Positions 31,877 to 41,248 of a stretch of DNA of 41,804 bases are shown in pieces. Each line of letters starts with the position of its first letter. Position 1 is the first letter of the stretch. This stretch comes from a bacterium (lineage in GTDB: Bacteria > Myxococcota_A > Bradymonadia > UBA7976 > UBA1532): the NCBI GenBank assembly GCA_030426945.1, contig JAUHXL010000008.1, positions 1 through 41,804 of the forward strand, in the 5' to 3' direction. The position numbers and the translations under genes were made by a program. The notes beneath the pieces were generated by a model. That model did no database searches and was not told the origin of the DNA. It was given only the letters and a program-made list of their open reading frames with translations.

Positions 31877-32872
31877 GTGGCCGCGCCGAGGAGGGCCCCG
31901 ATCCTCATCCACACGCCACCGCCCTGGCGCCTGCCCGAGGCGTCGGTCACGCCGCGCGCGCGCTGGCTGGACCGCCGCGCCGTGGTGCGCCGCCTGGGGC
32001 TCGGCCTGATCGGCGCCGGCCTCGCGGCCTGTGCGGACGACGCCCCCCCGCGGCCCGCCGATCCCCTCGCGACCACGCCGGAGGCGCCGCCCCGACCACC
32101 GGCGCCTCGCGATCCGCGCTTCACCGCCGACCGCCCCCTGACCCCGGAGCGCGTCGCCGCCCGCTACAACAACTTCTACGAGTTCGGCACCGACAAGGAC
32201 GCGGTCTGGACGCGGGTGGGCGCCTTCGCCACCGCGCCCTGGCGCCTGACGCTGGCCGGCCACTGCCGCAACCCCGGCCCGATCGACGTCGACGATCTGC
32301 TTCGCCGACTCGCCAGGTCGCGCCAGGAGCGGGTGTACCGCTTCCGCTGCGTCGAGGCCTGGTCGATGGTCGTCCCCTGGACCGGCGTGCCCTTCGCCGA
32401 GCTCGTGCGCCTGGCCGATCCCAAAGTCGAGGCGACCCATGTGCGCCTGGTGACCGCGATGGACGCCGCCGCGATGCCCGGCGTCGCCGCGCAGCCCTGG
32501 ATGCCCTGGCCCTACTTCGAGTCCCTGCGCCTCGACGAGGCGGTGCACCCGCTGGCCCTGCTCGCGACCGGCATCTACGGCCACCCGCTGCCCCGCCAGC
32601 ACGGCGCGCCCCTGCGCCTCGTCGTGCCCTGGAAGTACGGCTTCAAGAGCATCAAGAGCCTCGTGCGGGTCGAGTTCGTGGCCGGCCAGCCGCGCACCTT
32701 CTGGAACAGCCTCGCGCCCAACGAGTACGACGTGCTCGGCAACGTCGACCCCGCCGTCCCGCACCCGCGCTGGTCGCAGTCGACCGAGCGCGACATCGCG
32801 ACCGACGAGCGCTTCCCCACCCGGCCCTACAACGGCTACGGCGATCAGGTGGCCGGCCTCTACGTCGGCTGA
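31877..32872 (+). CDS. msrP: Protein-methionine-sulfoxide reductase catalytic subunit MsrP (YedY)
   Basis: A molybdopterin enzyme that repairs oxidised methionine in periplasmic proteins. It has 331 residues from GTG 31877. The start is uncertain because no good ribosome site is seen, but the family's N-terminal ILIHTPPPWRLPE segment begins only nine codons in. Twin arginines (33-34, DRRAVVRRLGLGL) mark Tat export. The catalytic molybdenum ligand is Cys158 in RFRCVEAWSMVVPW, and the C-terminal VPWKYGFKSIKS motif is intact. A lipobox-like LAAC at 49-52 follows the Tat signal. The heme membrane partner MsrQ is not adjacent. Confidence 0.93.
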   Translation: MAAPRRAPILIHTPPPWRLPEASVTPRARWLDRRAVVRRLGLGLIGAGLAACADDAPPRPADPLATTPEAPPRPPAPRDPRFTADRPLTPERVAARYNNFYEFGTDKDAVWTRVGAFATAPWRLTLAGHCRNPGPIDVDDLLRRLARSRQERVYRFRCVEAWSMVVPWTGVPFAELVRLADPKVEATHVRLVTAMDAAAMPGVAAQPWMPWPYFESLRLDEAVHPLALLATGIYGHPLPRQHGAPLRLVVPWKYGFKSIKSLVRVEFVAGQPRTFWNSLAPNEYDVLGNVDPAVPHPRWSQSTERDIATDERFPTRPYNGYGDQVAGLYVG

Positions 32873-32944
32873 GCGGCCGCCCGGTCGGGGCGGGTGTGAT
32901 TCAGACCCGTCGGTCCACCGCACGCCCCGCCAGATCGGCCAGGC

Positions 32945-32972
32945 TCTCGGCTCTCAGCGATCCGCTGTCAGC
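32945..32972 (-). repeat. Heptad array, left copy (inverted)
   Basis: On the minus strand four consecutive seven-base units read GCTGACA, GCGGATC, GCTGAGA, GCCGAGA. Three of the four fit the unit GCYGANA found in the right-hand array. The segment 32942-32957 pairs with 33069-33084 at 15 of 16 positions. Confidence 0.65.
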
Positions 32973-33060
32973 TCCGCCGCGATGATGGGGACCGTCTGCC
33001 CGGAAACCCCGCGCGTCGACCTTGCGCCGCGGTGGACGCTCGGCACGACGCACGGGCCCG

Positions 33061-33088
33061 GCTGAAAGCTGAAAGCCGAGAGCCGACA
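33061..33088 (+). repeat. Heptad array, right copy
   Basis: Four consecutive units read GCTGAAA, GCTGAAA, GCCGAGA, GCCGACA (consensus GCYGANA). It is in the opposite orientation to the array at 32945-32972, so the pair can form a long imperfect stem enclosing about 88 bases. Confidence 0.7.
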
Positions 33089-33174
33089 GCCGGTGGGAGC
33101 GGCCACCAACGGCTCGTGAGCAGACCCGGTGCGGGCCTTCCCGGCGCCCCGGGGCTGTGCGATGCTCCCCGGCC

Positions 33175-34992
33175 ATGAGCCTGCCCGATCTCGACGACGA
33201 CGCCCCCGCCTTCCGCACCCGCTCCACGTGGCCCATCGTGGCGGTGATGGTCGTGTTGGCCGGCGTGGGCGGCTACTTCGCCTGGCGCTTCACCACCGCG
33301 CCGGAGCCCCGGCGCGTGCTGGTCGCCATCGACTTCGACGGCCACTGGTTCGCCGGCTCGCGCCCGGCGGCGCTGCTGGCCGACGAGCTGAACGCGCGCC
33401 TCGAGACGCTGGGCTTTCAGCCCGTGCGGGCGGGCGATCCCGAGGTCACCGAGGCCCTGCAGACCAGCAGCACGTTGCCCGAGGCGGCGCGCAAGCTGAA
33501 GGCCGCCTTCATCGTCACCGGCACGCTGACGCCGACGGTCATCGAGCACCCCGTGGGGGGCGGTTACTTCGAGGTGCGCGCCGCGGGCGCGGTGGAGGTG
33601 CAGCACATCGAGGACGAGGCGCCGGTGAGCGTGCCGATCCGCGGGTGGTCGGGCGCCCGGGAGCGGGACCGCGCGCTCGACATCCTGGCCTCGGAGTCCA
33701 TCGCGCTGCAGGCCATCGGCGCCGCCCTGCCCCCGCTGCTCGAGCACCCGACCATCGCCGCGCTGCTCGAGGGCGACGCCCGCACCATCGTCGACCTGCA
33801 GCCCGCCGCGAAGTTCGTCGCCGCGCGCACCCGGCAGCTGAGCCAGGCGAAGGACGCCTACGCCGCCTACGCCGGGCGTCGACAGGACGCCGAGAAGGGG
33901 CCGGTCGAGATCACGTACCATGGCACCACCGCCGCCGAGGACGGCCTGCTGGGCACGGGCCCGCGGGGCTACCTGGTCAAGACCGAGAACACACAGCCTT
34001 ATGTGTCGCCGCGCACGCTGAAGCTGCGGCTGCTCGAGGATCTCGAGACGGTCGAGTGGCGCACGCCCGAGGGCGAGCGCACGGTGCTGTGGTCGGGCTA
34101 CAACGTGTTCAGCTATCCGGGCGTCTCCAAGGACGGCAGCGTCGTGGCGCTGGTCGAGGATCTCTTCGGCTGGGCCAAGGCGCTCACCCGCATCGGCCCG
34201 GACGGCGAGCCGAGGCGGCTGATCCTCGACGAAGCGCAGCGCTTCTCGTCGCCCGAGCCCTCGGCGGAGGGCACCTTCGTCGCCGCCTACGCCCGCACCT
34301 GCCGGCGCTGCCCGGACGCGCTCTTGGTGGTGGACGCCGAGGGCAAGACGCGCCTGCGCGCCGAGAACGAGGGTGGCCGCTTCGATGGGTTCACCTGGCT
34401 GGACGACCGCCGGCTGGCCGTGCTGCACACGCCCGTGGCGCCGCCGCCCGAGGCCGAGCAGGGCGCCGAGGCGCCGGAGGAGGCCGCGGCCCCCCCCGAC
34501 GCGCGCGTGTTCCCCGCCGTTCGCCAGACGCTGTGGATCATCGACGTGAGCGCCGAGCCCCCGCGTCCCGTGGCGCTGCGCCCCAGCGACGAGGGCGAGC
34601 ACCTGAGCTGGATGAGCGCCGACCGACGAGGCGAGCGCCTCGCGTTCCGCCTGAAGCACCCGGAGGGCAGCGGCCTCGCGGTGCTGACGCTGGCCGACGG
34701 CGCGCTGACCCGTCTGATCATCCCCGGCAAGGTGAGCAGCCCGAGGTTCTCGCCCGCCGGCGCCTGGCTGACGTTCAACTTCCGCCCCACCGGCAAGGGC
34801 GCCGACGAGGAGATCGCCGTGATGCCCACCGCCGGCGGCCCGGTGAAGGTGCTGACCGACAACGACACCCGCGACCGCTACCCGACCTTCGACCACACCG
34901 GCAAGCGCATCTACTTCGAGTCCCTGGGCAAGGATCCCAACCACCCCAAGCGGCACGTCGCGCTGATCGCCTCGATCCCGTTCGAACCATGA
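33175..34992 (+). CDS. Membrane-anchored TolB/WD40-like beta-propeller protein
   Basis: 605 residues from ATG 33175. One membrane helix (about 18-40, WPIVAVMVVLAGVGGYFAW) anchors the protein, with the rest presumably periplasmic. Residues about 45-235 are an alpha/beta region I cannot name. From about 290 to 605 short repeats such as SSPEPSAEGTFVAAY, LSWMSADRRGERLAF, SSPRFSPAGAWLTF and RYPTFDHTGKRIYF match PD40/TolB-type propeller blades. Such propellers usually serve as protein-binding platforms. The stop overlaps the ATG of the multi-TM HExxH protein (ATGA), so the two likely form a complex. Confidence 0.8.
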   Translation: MSLPDLDDDAPAFRTRSTWPIVAVMVVLAGVGGYFAWRFTTAPEPRRVLVAIDFDGHWFAGSRPAALLADELNARLETLGFQPVRAGDPEVTEALQTSSTLPEAARKLKAAFIVTGTLTPTVIEHPVGGGYFEVRAAGAVEVQHIEDEAPVSVPIRGWSGARERDRALDILASESIALQAIGAALPPLLEHPTIAALLEGDARTIVDLQPAAKFVAARTRQLSQAKDAYAAYAGRRQDAEKGPVEITYHGTTAAEDGLLGTGPRGYLVKTENTQPYVSPRTLKLRLLEDLETVEWRTPEGERTVLWSGYNVFSYPGVSKDGSVVALVEDLFGWAKALTRIGPDGEPRRLILDEAQRFSSPEPSAEGTFVAAYARTCRRCPDALLVVDAEGKTRLRAENEGGRFDGFTWLDDRRLAVLHTPVAPPPEAEQGAEAPEEAAAPPDARVFPAVRQTLWIIDVSAEPPRPVALRPSDEGEHLSWMSADRRGERLAFRLKHPEGSGLAVLTLADGALTRLIIPGKVSSPRFSPAGAWLTFNFRPTGKGADEEIAVMPTAGGPVKVLTDNDTRDRYPTFDHTGKRIYFESLGKDPNHPKRHVALIASIPFEP

Positions 34993-37154
34993 CCGACCCC
35001 AGCCACGATCCCCTCGACGCCACCGACGACGACCTGCACCTCGCCGGCCTCGACGCCGACGCCGCGGCGCACCGTCTGCGCCTGCGCACCCGGTGGGCCT
35101 CGCTGGGGGTGGCCCTCACCTCGCTGCTGCCCTACGAGATCGTCGACGGCAAGCCGCAGTTCGTCTGGTCGCTGCTGGGCGAGCTCTCGGCCGCGGGCGT
35201 CCTGGCCTGCTTCGCGCCCCTGGTCGCCGGCCTGACGGTGTTCGTCGCCGGCCTGCGTCTGCGCCGCCCCTCGTCCCTGGCCGCGCTCACCCTGGGCGCC
35301 CTGGCCGCCTCCTACCTGGTCGTGCGGCTGGGCGCCGACGCCGCGGCGTGGGAGCTGCTGCCCCTGCCCGAGAGCATCGGGCGCCGCCATGGCTGGGCGC
35401 TGCTCGCGCTGGCGCTGGTGGGCGCCGGCGCCCCGATGGCCTTCCGGCCCCACGCGCGCCGCGTGGCGAACGGCCTGTTGCTGGGGGCGCTCGGGCTGGC
35501 GATCGCCTTCTACGTCTGGCCCGCGCGCGGCGAGGCCCCCATCTCGACGGTGGTGCGGACGCTGTCGCGCCTGGACGTGGTGACGGACTGGCGGTTCAAG
35601 CTCGGCTTCATCGTCGTCGCGCTGCTGGCGCTGTGGCCGGGCATCATCGCGCTGCTGGGGGTTCGCTTCGTGCGCTGGCCGCCGAAGGACGACCACCCGG
35701 TGCTGGCCATCGCGGCCCTCTACGGGCTGCCCCTGATGCTGGCCATGTTCGTCTTCCGCGCCATCCCCGGGGCCCCCGAGGGCTGGTCGGTGTTCAACGT
35801 GCTGGGCGGCATCCTGGTGCTGGCGGCCACCGTCGCGCTGCTGGCCTCGGGCATCGAGGTGGCGGCCGAGGCCACGCTCGCGCCGGATCCCGAGGCGGAG
35901 CCGCCGCCCGAGGGCATGGCCCCGCGCCGCGCGCTGGCCATCGCGGGGGTCGCGGCGCTGGTGTGCGGCCTGGGGCAGTGGGCGTTGGCTCGGCCGCCGA
36001 CGAAGGGGGTGGAGTGGACGCTGGTGGCGGCGTCGCCCGCGGCGGACGCCGTGTTCGAGCAGCTGCTGCCGGCCTGGAATCGGGCGCGCCTCGCCTGGGA
36101 CCGCCAGGCCCGCGAGGCCAGCGGGGCCCGCGCGCTGCAGGAGGTCGAGGCGGCGGCGAAGGCGCTGCGCGAGGGCGCCGACGCGGTGGATCCGACGCTG
36201 GGCGCGGCCGTCGCGCGGCTGACCACCGAGGCCCGCGACCTGCACGTCGCCGGGCGTCGCTGGTACCAGCTCGTCGCCGACCTCAACGAGACCGTGCGGG
36301 CGCTCGGCCTGCCCTACTACCTGGATCCGACGGTGTACGTCTTCAAGCACGGCGAGGGCCTGCGCCGGCACTTCCGCATGCGCACCTACCGCGTCGAGCG
36401 CGTCGGGCGCTTCCGCGCGGGGGGCGACGACTTCGCCACGCTGCACGTCCGCCGCCTGGATCGTCGCGGTCCGGACGGCCGCCGCCTGCTCGGCTTCTCG
36501 CGCGACCTGCAGCGCTTCGCCATCGTGCAGGTCGACGAGCTCGAGGACTTCGAGGGCTCGCTCTTCACCGGCGCGGCGCACGACCCGCCCCGCTGTGACG
36601 AGCCCGAGCGCTACGCCGCGCAGAGCGGGCTCGAGCGCTGCGGGGAGCTGCTGGCGAAGGTGGTCGAAGAGGCCGAGACGGGCCTCGGTGAGGCGCTGGC
36701 GCTGCTGACCGAGCGCCACGAGCTGCAGCACCAGATCGACGGGCCGCACCTGGCGATGTCCGGCGCCGTGCTCGACCGCCTGGCCGGGCGCTCCGAGGGG
36801 CTGCAGAACCGGGTCAACCGGGAGCTGTCGGCCTACGTCGCGCAGATGACCGCGCCGCACGCCGCGCCCCGCCTGGGGCTGATCCACCTGGTGCGCTTCG
36901 TCCTGAACGGTGATCCGCGCCACCACCTGTACCACGTGGCGGTCATCGCCTTCGAGGCGCTGGTCGACCGGGGCCTGACCGACAGCGACGGCGTCGCCGA
37001 CCTCGACGCCGTCGTCGCGGCCTTCGTCGAGCTGGCGACGCTGGACGACGCCGCCCTGCGCGTCCGCGCGGCCGAAGCGTGGGGCGATCTGTACGGGGGC
37101 GGCCTGCCCGACGTGGAGATCCTCGAGGTCAGCCGGCCGCCCGAAGGCGCGTGA
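34989..37154 (+). CDS. Multi-pass membrane protein with C-terminal HExxH metallopeptidase-like domain
   Basis: 721 residues. Residues about 36-335 contain eight or nine hydrophobic helices (for example GVLACFAPLVAGLTVFVAGL, FIVVALLALWPGIIALLGV). The C-terminal 380 residues are soluble and end with a zinc-site-like motif HELQH (577-581). Glu612, in RELSAYVAQM, sits 31 residues after the motif and is a good candidate for the third zinc ligand, as in gluzincins. I know of no named family with this architecture, so peptidase activity is inferred from the motif alone. It is translationally coupled to the upstream propeller protein and ends seven bases from the convergent mlaD stop. Confidence 0.75.
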   Translation: MTDPSHDPLDATDDDLHLAGLDADAAAHRLRLRTRWASLGVALTSLLPYEIVDGKPQFVWSLLGELSAAGVLACFAPLVAGLTVFVAGLRLRRPSSLAALTLGALAASYLVVRLGADAAAWELLPLPESIGRRHGWALLALALVGAGAPMAFRPHARRVANGLLLGALGLAIAFYVWPARGEAPISTVVRTLSRLDVVTDWRFKLGFIVVALLALWPGIIALLGVRFVRWPPKDDHPVLAIAALYGLPLMLAMFVFRAIPGAPEGWSVFNVLGGILVLAATVALLASGIEVAAEATLAPDPEAEPPPEGMAPRRALAIAGVAALVCGLGQWALARPPTKGVEWTLVAASPAADAVFEQLLPAWNRARLAWDRQAREASGARALQEVEAAAKALREGADAVDPTLGAAVARLTTEARDLHVAGRRWYQLVADLNETVRALGLPYYLDPTVYVFKHGEGLRRHFRMRTYRVERVGRFRAGGDDFATLHVRRLDRRGPDGRRLLGFSRDLQRFAIVQVDELEDFEGSLFTGAAHDPPRCDEPERYAAQSGLERCGELLAKVVEEAETGLGEALALLTERHELQHQIDGPHLAMSGAVLDRLAGRSEGLQNRVNRELSAYVAQMTAPHAAPRLGLIHLVRFVLNGDPRHHLYHVAVIAFEALVDRGLTDSDGVADLDAVVAAFVELATLDDAALRVRAAEAWGDLYGGGLPDVEILEVSRPPEGA

Positions 37155-37160
37155 CGCGGC

Positions 37161-38207
37161 TCACTCGCGCCAGAGCATCTTCCAGGGGTGCCGCTTGATG
37201 TCGCGCAGCATCTCCTTGAGGTCGTCGTACAGCTCCTGATCCACCAGCAGCTGGCCCACGGTGCCGCGGCCCGATCCCAGATCCGCCAGCAGGGCGCTCA
37301 CGTCGCGCGTGATGGCGCGGGCGCCGCCGGTGACGTGGGGCAGGTCGGCCAGGGCCTCGTCGATCGCCGGGCCGTTGCGCGCCAGCAGCGCTTGAACGTC
37401 GTTCAGTGATGCGTCGGCGCGGGCCAACGTGGCCTCGAGGGAGCGGGTCAGCGGATCGGCGCGGCGCGCGATCACGCCGCTGGTGCGCTTCACGTCGTCG
37501 ACGATGGCCGCGAGCTGCGCGCCGTCGCCGACCGCCGTCCGCACCGCGCCCATCACCGCGCGCAGGTCGTCCGACGTGGCGGCCAGGTTCTCGGTGATGC
37601 GGTCCAGCCGCGCGCGGTTGTCGGCGACGTAGCTGTCCAGGTTCTTGGTCAGCCGGGTGAGGCTCTGCACCAGCCCGCCGATGTCCAGGTCGCCGTCGGC
37701 GCCCAGCGCGGCCTCGACCTGCGACAGGATGCCGTCGACGCGGGTGAACAGCACGTCGATGCGCGCGGGATCCCGGCCCCGGATGGTGGCGCCGTCCTCC
37801 CAGGCCGGGGCCGCCGCGGTGCCGGGCACGATCTCGAGGTACTTCTCACCCAGCACGCCCTGCGTCGTGATGATGAACTGGCTGTCCTGCCGCACCGACT
37901 CGGCCATCTTGGCGTCGACGTGGATGGTCAGCCGGACGTTGATCGGGGCGTCCTCGCCCGCGCGCGGGGCGCTGCGGCGCGCCTCGCGCCCGGCGAGGAA
38001 CTCCACGGTCTCCACCCGCCCGGCGCGGACGCCGGCGATCTTGACCGGCGCGCCGGTGAGGATCGAGCCGCTGTCGGCGAACTCGAGGTGCAGCGTCACC
38101 TGCGGCCCCACCGAGAAGCTGCCCAGCAGCACCACGAAGCCGACCAGCAGCGTCACCGCCACCAGGATCAGGGCGCCGACCTTCGTCTTGAGGGCGATGT
38201 CGGACAT
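37161..38207 (-). CDS. mlaD: MlaD/MCE-family periplasmic lipid-binding subunit
   Basis: 348 residues. The N-terminal membrane helix (about 10-30) is followed by an MCE domain (about 35-125), with the LEFADSGSILTGAPVKIAGVRAGRV opening and QGVLGEKYLEIVPG close. A long helical tail (about 145-330) is typical of MCE proteins that extend into the periplasm. MlaD hexamers sit on the MlaE/MlaF transporter and pass phospholipid between membranes. It is the last gene of the operon, 21 bases after the second mlaF, and the only MCE protein visible for two ATPase/permease pairs. Confidence 0.92.
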   Translation of the reverse strand: MSDIALKTKVGALILVAVTLLVGFVVLLGSFSVGPQVTLHLEFADSGSILTGAPVKIAGVRAGRVETVEFLAGREARRSAPRAGEDAPINVRLTIHVDAKMAESVRQDSQFIITTQGVLGEKYLEIVPGTAAAPAWEDGATIRGRDPARIDVLFTRVDGILSQVEAALGADGDLDIGGLVQSLTRLTKNLDSYVADNRARLDRITENLAATSDDLRAVMGAVRTAVGDGAQLAAIVDDVKRTSGVIARRADPLTRSLEATLARADASLNDVQALLARNGPAIDEALADLPHVTGGARAITRDVSALLADLGSGRGTVGQLLVDQELYDDLKEMLRDIKRHPWKMLWRE

Positions 38208-38228
38208 GGACGAGGGCGGCGCTCCTTC

Positions 38229-38972
38229 TCAGATGTCCATGGGCCCGTCGGGCAGACCGTTGACGAACTGTCGCACGACCGGGTCGGCGCTGTCCCGAAA
38301 GGCCTGGGGCGGTCCGTCGAGCAGCACGCGCCCCTGATACAACATGACCACCCGGTCCGCGACGCCGAAGATGCTGGCCAGGTCGTGCGAGACGACGATG
38401 CTGGTCACGCTCGTCTCGTCGGCCAGGCGCCGGATGAGGCGATCGACGTGCCGCGCGCTGATCGGGTCGAGGCCCGTCGTGGGCTCGTCGAAGACCACGT
38501 ACTCGGGCTCCATGGTCAGCGCGCGCGCGATGGCCACGCGCTTGCGCAGACCGTCGCCGATGTCGGCCGGCCGCCGGTCGGCGTAGCGCTCCATGTGCAC
38601 CAGCTGCAGCTTCGACCGCGCCGCCTCGAGGCTGGCCGCGTGCGACAGCCCCTGGTGCTTGCGCAGGGGCAGCGCGACGTTCTCGAGCAGGGTCATGCTG
38701 TCGAACAGCGTGCTGTGCTGCAGCACCATGGTGCAGCGCTTGCGCAGGGGGAAGAAGTCGCGCTCGCTGAAGCCGGCGACGTCCTGGCCCTCGAACAGGA
38801 TCTGCCCCGCGTCGGGCGCGAGCAGGCCCAGCAGGTGCTTGACGAGCACGCTCTTGCCCGCGCCGCTCTTGCCGATGATGAACAGCACCTCGCCCCGCGC
38901 CACGTCGATCGACACGCCGTCGAGCACCCGCTTGGGGCCGAACGCCTTGTGCACGTCGATGAAGCGGATCAC
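38229..38972 (-). CDS. mlaF: ABC transporter ATPase of the Mla system, degenerate signature motif
   Basis: 247 residues from GTG 38972, with GGAG eight bases upstream; it begins 13 bases after the stop of the preceding permease. Walker [11 protein letters not shown]-loop MVLQH, Walker B plus catalytic Glu ([12 protein letters not shown]) and H-loop VVSHD are intact. The ABC signature, normally LSGG, reads IGDG (segment [17 protein letters not shown]). A signature change with an intact Walker B is the pattern of one half of an asymmetric ABC heterodimer. The partner would be the ATPase at 40517-41248. Energises phospholipid movement with MlaE and MlaD. Confidence 0.92.
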   Translation of the reverse strand: MIRFIDVHKAFGPKRVLDGVSIDVARGEVLFIIGKSGAGKSVLVKHLLGLLAPDAGQILFEGQDVAGFSERDFFPLRKRCTMVLQHSTLFDSMTLLENVALPLRKHQGLSHAASLEAARSKLQLVHMERYADRRPADIGDGLRKRVAIARALTMEPEYVVFDEPTTGLDPISARHVDRLIRRLADETSVTSIVVSHDLASIFGVADRVVMLYQGRVLLDGPPQAFRDSADPVVRQFVNGLPDGPMDI

Positions 38973-38985
38973 CTCGGGGACTCCA

Positions 38986-39749
<764 letters not shown>

Positions 39750-39753
<4 letters not shown>

Positions 39754-40520
39754 CGCAGCAGGTGCGTGATGAAGTAGTCGAGCACGAAGATGCCGACCGC
39801 CGACGCGACCACGCAGGCGTTGACCGCGCGGCCCACGCCGGGCGCGCCGCCGCGCACGGACAGCCCGAAGCCGCAGCTCACGAGACCCACGGCCACCCCG
39901 AACGAGAAAGCCTTGGCGAGTCCGTTGAGGAAGTCCTCCAACTTCACGTACTCGATGAAGCTGTTCCAGAAGACGTAGGGGTCGACGCCGATCAGCACGT
40001 CGGCGGTCACCATGCCCCCGATGAGCGCGAAGACGTCCCCCACGACGTTCAGCAGCGTCATCATCACGGTCATCGCGACCAGCCGCGGCATCACCAGGTA
40101 CTCGATGGGATCGATGGCCAGCACGCGCAGGGCGTCGACCTGCTCGGTGACGGTCATCGTGCCCAGCTCGGCGGTGTTGTGGGCGCCGACGCGCCCGCTG
40201 AACATCAGCCCGACCAGCAGGGGCCCGACCTCGCGGAACACGCTGTAGCCGAAGCCCCAGCCCATGACCTCGTAGGCCCGGTACTTCACGACGTACTCGC
40301 CCACCTGCAGCACCGCGATGGCCCCCGCGAACCAGGCCGTCACGACGATGATCGGCAGCGAGCGGACGCCCACGGCGTGCAGCGTGCGCCAGGTCTCGCG
40401 GCCGTCGCCGCGCAAGCGCACGCCGGCCCGCGCGACGGCCGCGGTGAAGAGCGCCAGCTCGCCCACGACGTCGGCGATGTCGAGGAAGCGCCCGCCCAGA
40501 CGCGCGGCGAGGCCCCTCAC
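39750..40520 (-). CDS. mlaE: MlaE-type ABC permease, first copy
   Basis: 256 residues from GTG 40520, which overlaps the ATPase stop as GTGA. Family signatures are AELGTMTVTEQVDALRVLAI and IEYLVMPRLVAMT, with several hydrophobic spans (ALIGGMVTADVLIGVDP, AVGIFVLDYFITHL). It is co-translated with the ATPase before it and the permease after it. In MCE systems with two permeases (mycobacterial YrbEA/YrbEB) the pair forms a heterodimer; the same is inferred here. Confidence 0.92.
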
Positions 40521-41248
40521 GGCGTGACCTCGGGGTGCAGGAAGGCGCGCACGAGGGGATCGGCGCTGGCCTCGGCCTCCGCGCAGGTGCCCTCGAACAC
40601 CCGCCGCCCGCGGTCGAGCACCGCCAGGCGATCGCACAGGGGCAGCAGGCTGGGCACGTCGTGGCTGACGATCACCGCCGTCGCCGCGCGCTCCACCTGC
40701 ATCGCCTTCAGCAGCGCGAAGATGCGGTTGGTCGTCACCGGATCCAGCCCGGCGGTGGGGTCGTCGCAGAGCAGGATGGGCGGATCGTGGATCGTCGCGC
40801 GGGCCAGGCACACCCGCTTCTTCATGCCGCCCGACAGCTCCGCCGGCAGGCGATCCTCGATGCCGGGCAGGTGCACCTGCGCCAGCCGCTTCGTGACCCG
40901 CGCCGTGATCTCGTCCGCCGACGCCGCGCGGCGCTGCCGAAGGGGGAACGCGATGTTCTCGCCGACGGTCAGGTAGTCGAACAGGGCGTAGTTCTGGAAG
41001 ATCATGCCGATGCGATCGCGCACGGGCATCAGCGCCGTCTCGTCGAGGGCGCTGACCTCGTCGTCGTCGACGAACACCTGCCCGGCGTCCGGCCGCAGCA
41101 GACCGCAAACCAGCTTCAGCACCAGGCTCTTGCCCGCGCCCCCCTGCCCCACCAGGCCCAGCGTCGCGCCGGTGGGTACGGTGAGCGAGACGTCGTCGAG
41201 CACGGTGGCGCCCTCGAAGCGCTTGGTCACGCCGCAGAGGCGGATCAT
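40517..41248 (-). CDS. mlaF: ABC transporter ATPase of the Mla system, Asp in place of catalytic Glu
   Basis: 243 residues from ATG 41248, which overlaps the stop of the TPR gene (ATGA). Walker A GQGGAGKSL, Q-loop MIFQN, a consensus signature ELSGGMKKRV and H-loop VVSHD-equivalent VIVSHD are present. In Walker B the sequence is LLCDDPTAGLDP, so the catalytic Glu is replaced by Asp. This complements the other ATPase, which keeps Glu but has lost LSGG. Together they would give one working and one impaired ATP site. Confidence 0.93.
   Translation of the reverse strand: MIRLCGVTKRFEGATVLDDVSLTVPTGATLGLVGQGGAGKSLVLKLVCGLLRPDAGQVFVDDDEVSALDETALMPVRDRIGMIFQNYALFDYLTVGENIAFPLRQRRAASADEITARVTKRLAQVHLPGIEDRLPAELSGGMKKRVCLARATIHDPPILLCDDPTAGLDPVTTNRIFALLKAMQVERAATAVIVSHDVPSLLPLCDRLAVLDRGRRVFEGTCAEAEASADPLVRAFLHPEVTP

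Larger units (their letters stand above)
32873..33174. other. 302-base intergenic region without a credible gene
   Basis: No convincing coding sequence. The one open frame (minus strand, about 32901-33236) is low-complexity and overlaps the next real gene. The region contains two inverted arrays of a seven-base unit, listed separately, with about 88 bases between them. The last 30 bases before 33175 hold no clear Shine-Dalgarno; GATGCT at 33161 could be a poor -10. Confidence 0.7.

Noticed and set aside
32901-33236. A 111-codon minus-strand open frame covering the heptad arrays
   Set aside because: Repetitive composition comes from the heptads; it overlaps the start of a real gene, has no domain and no ribosome site.
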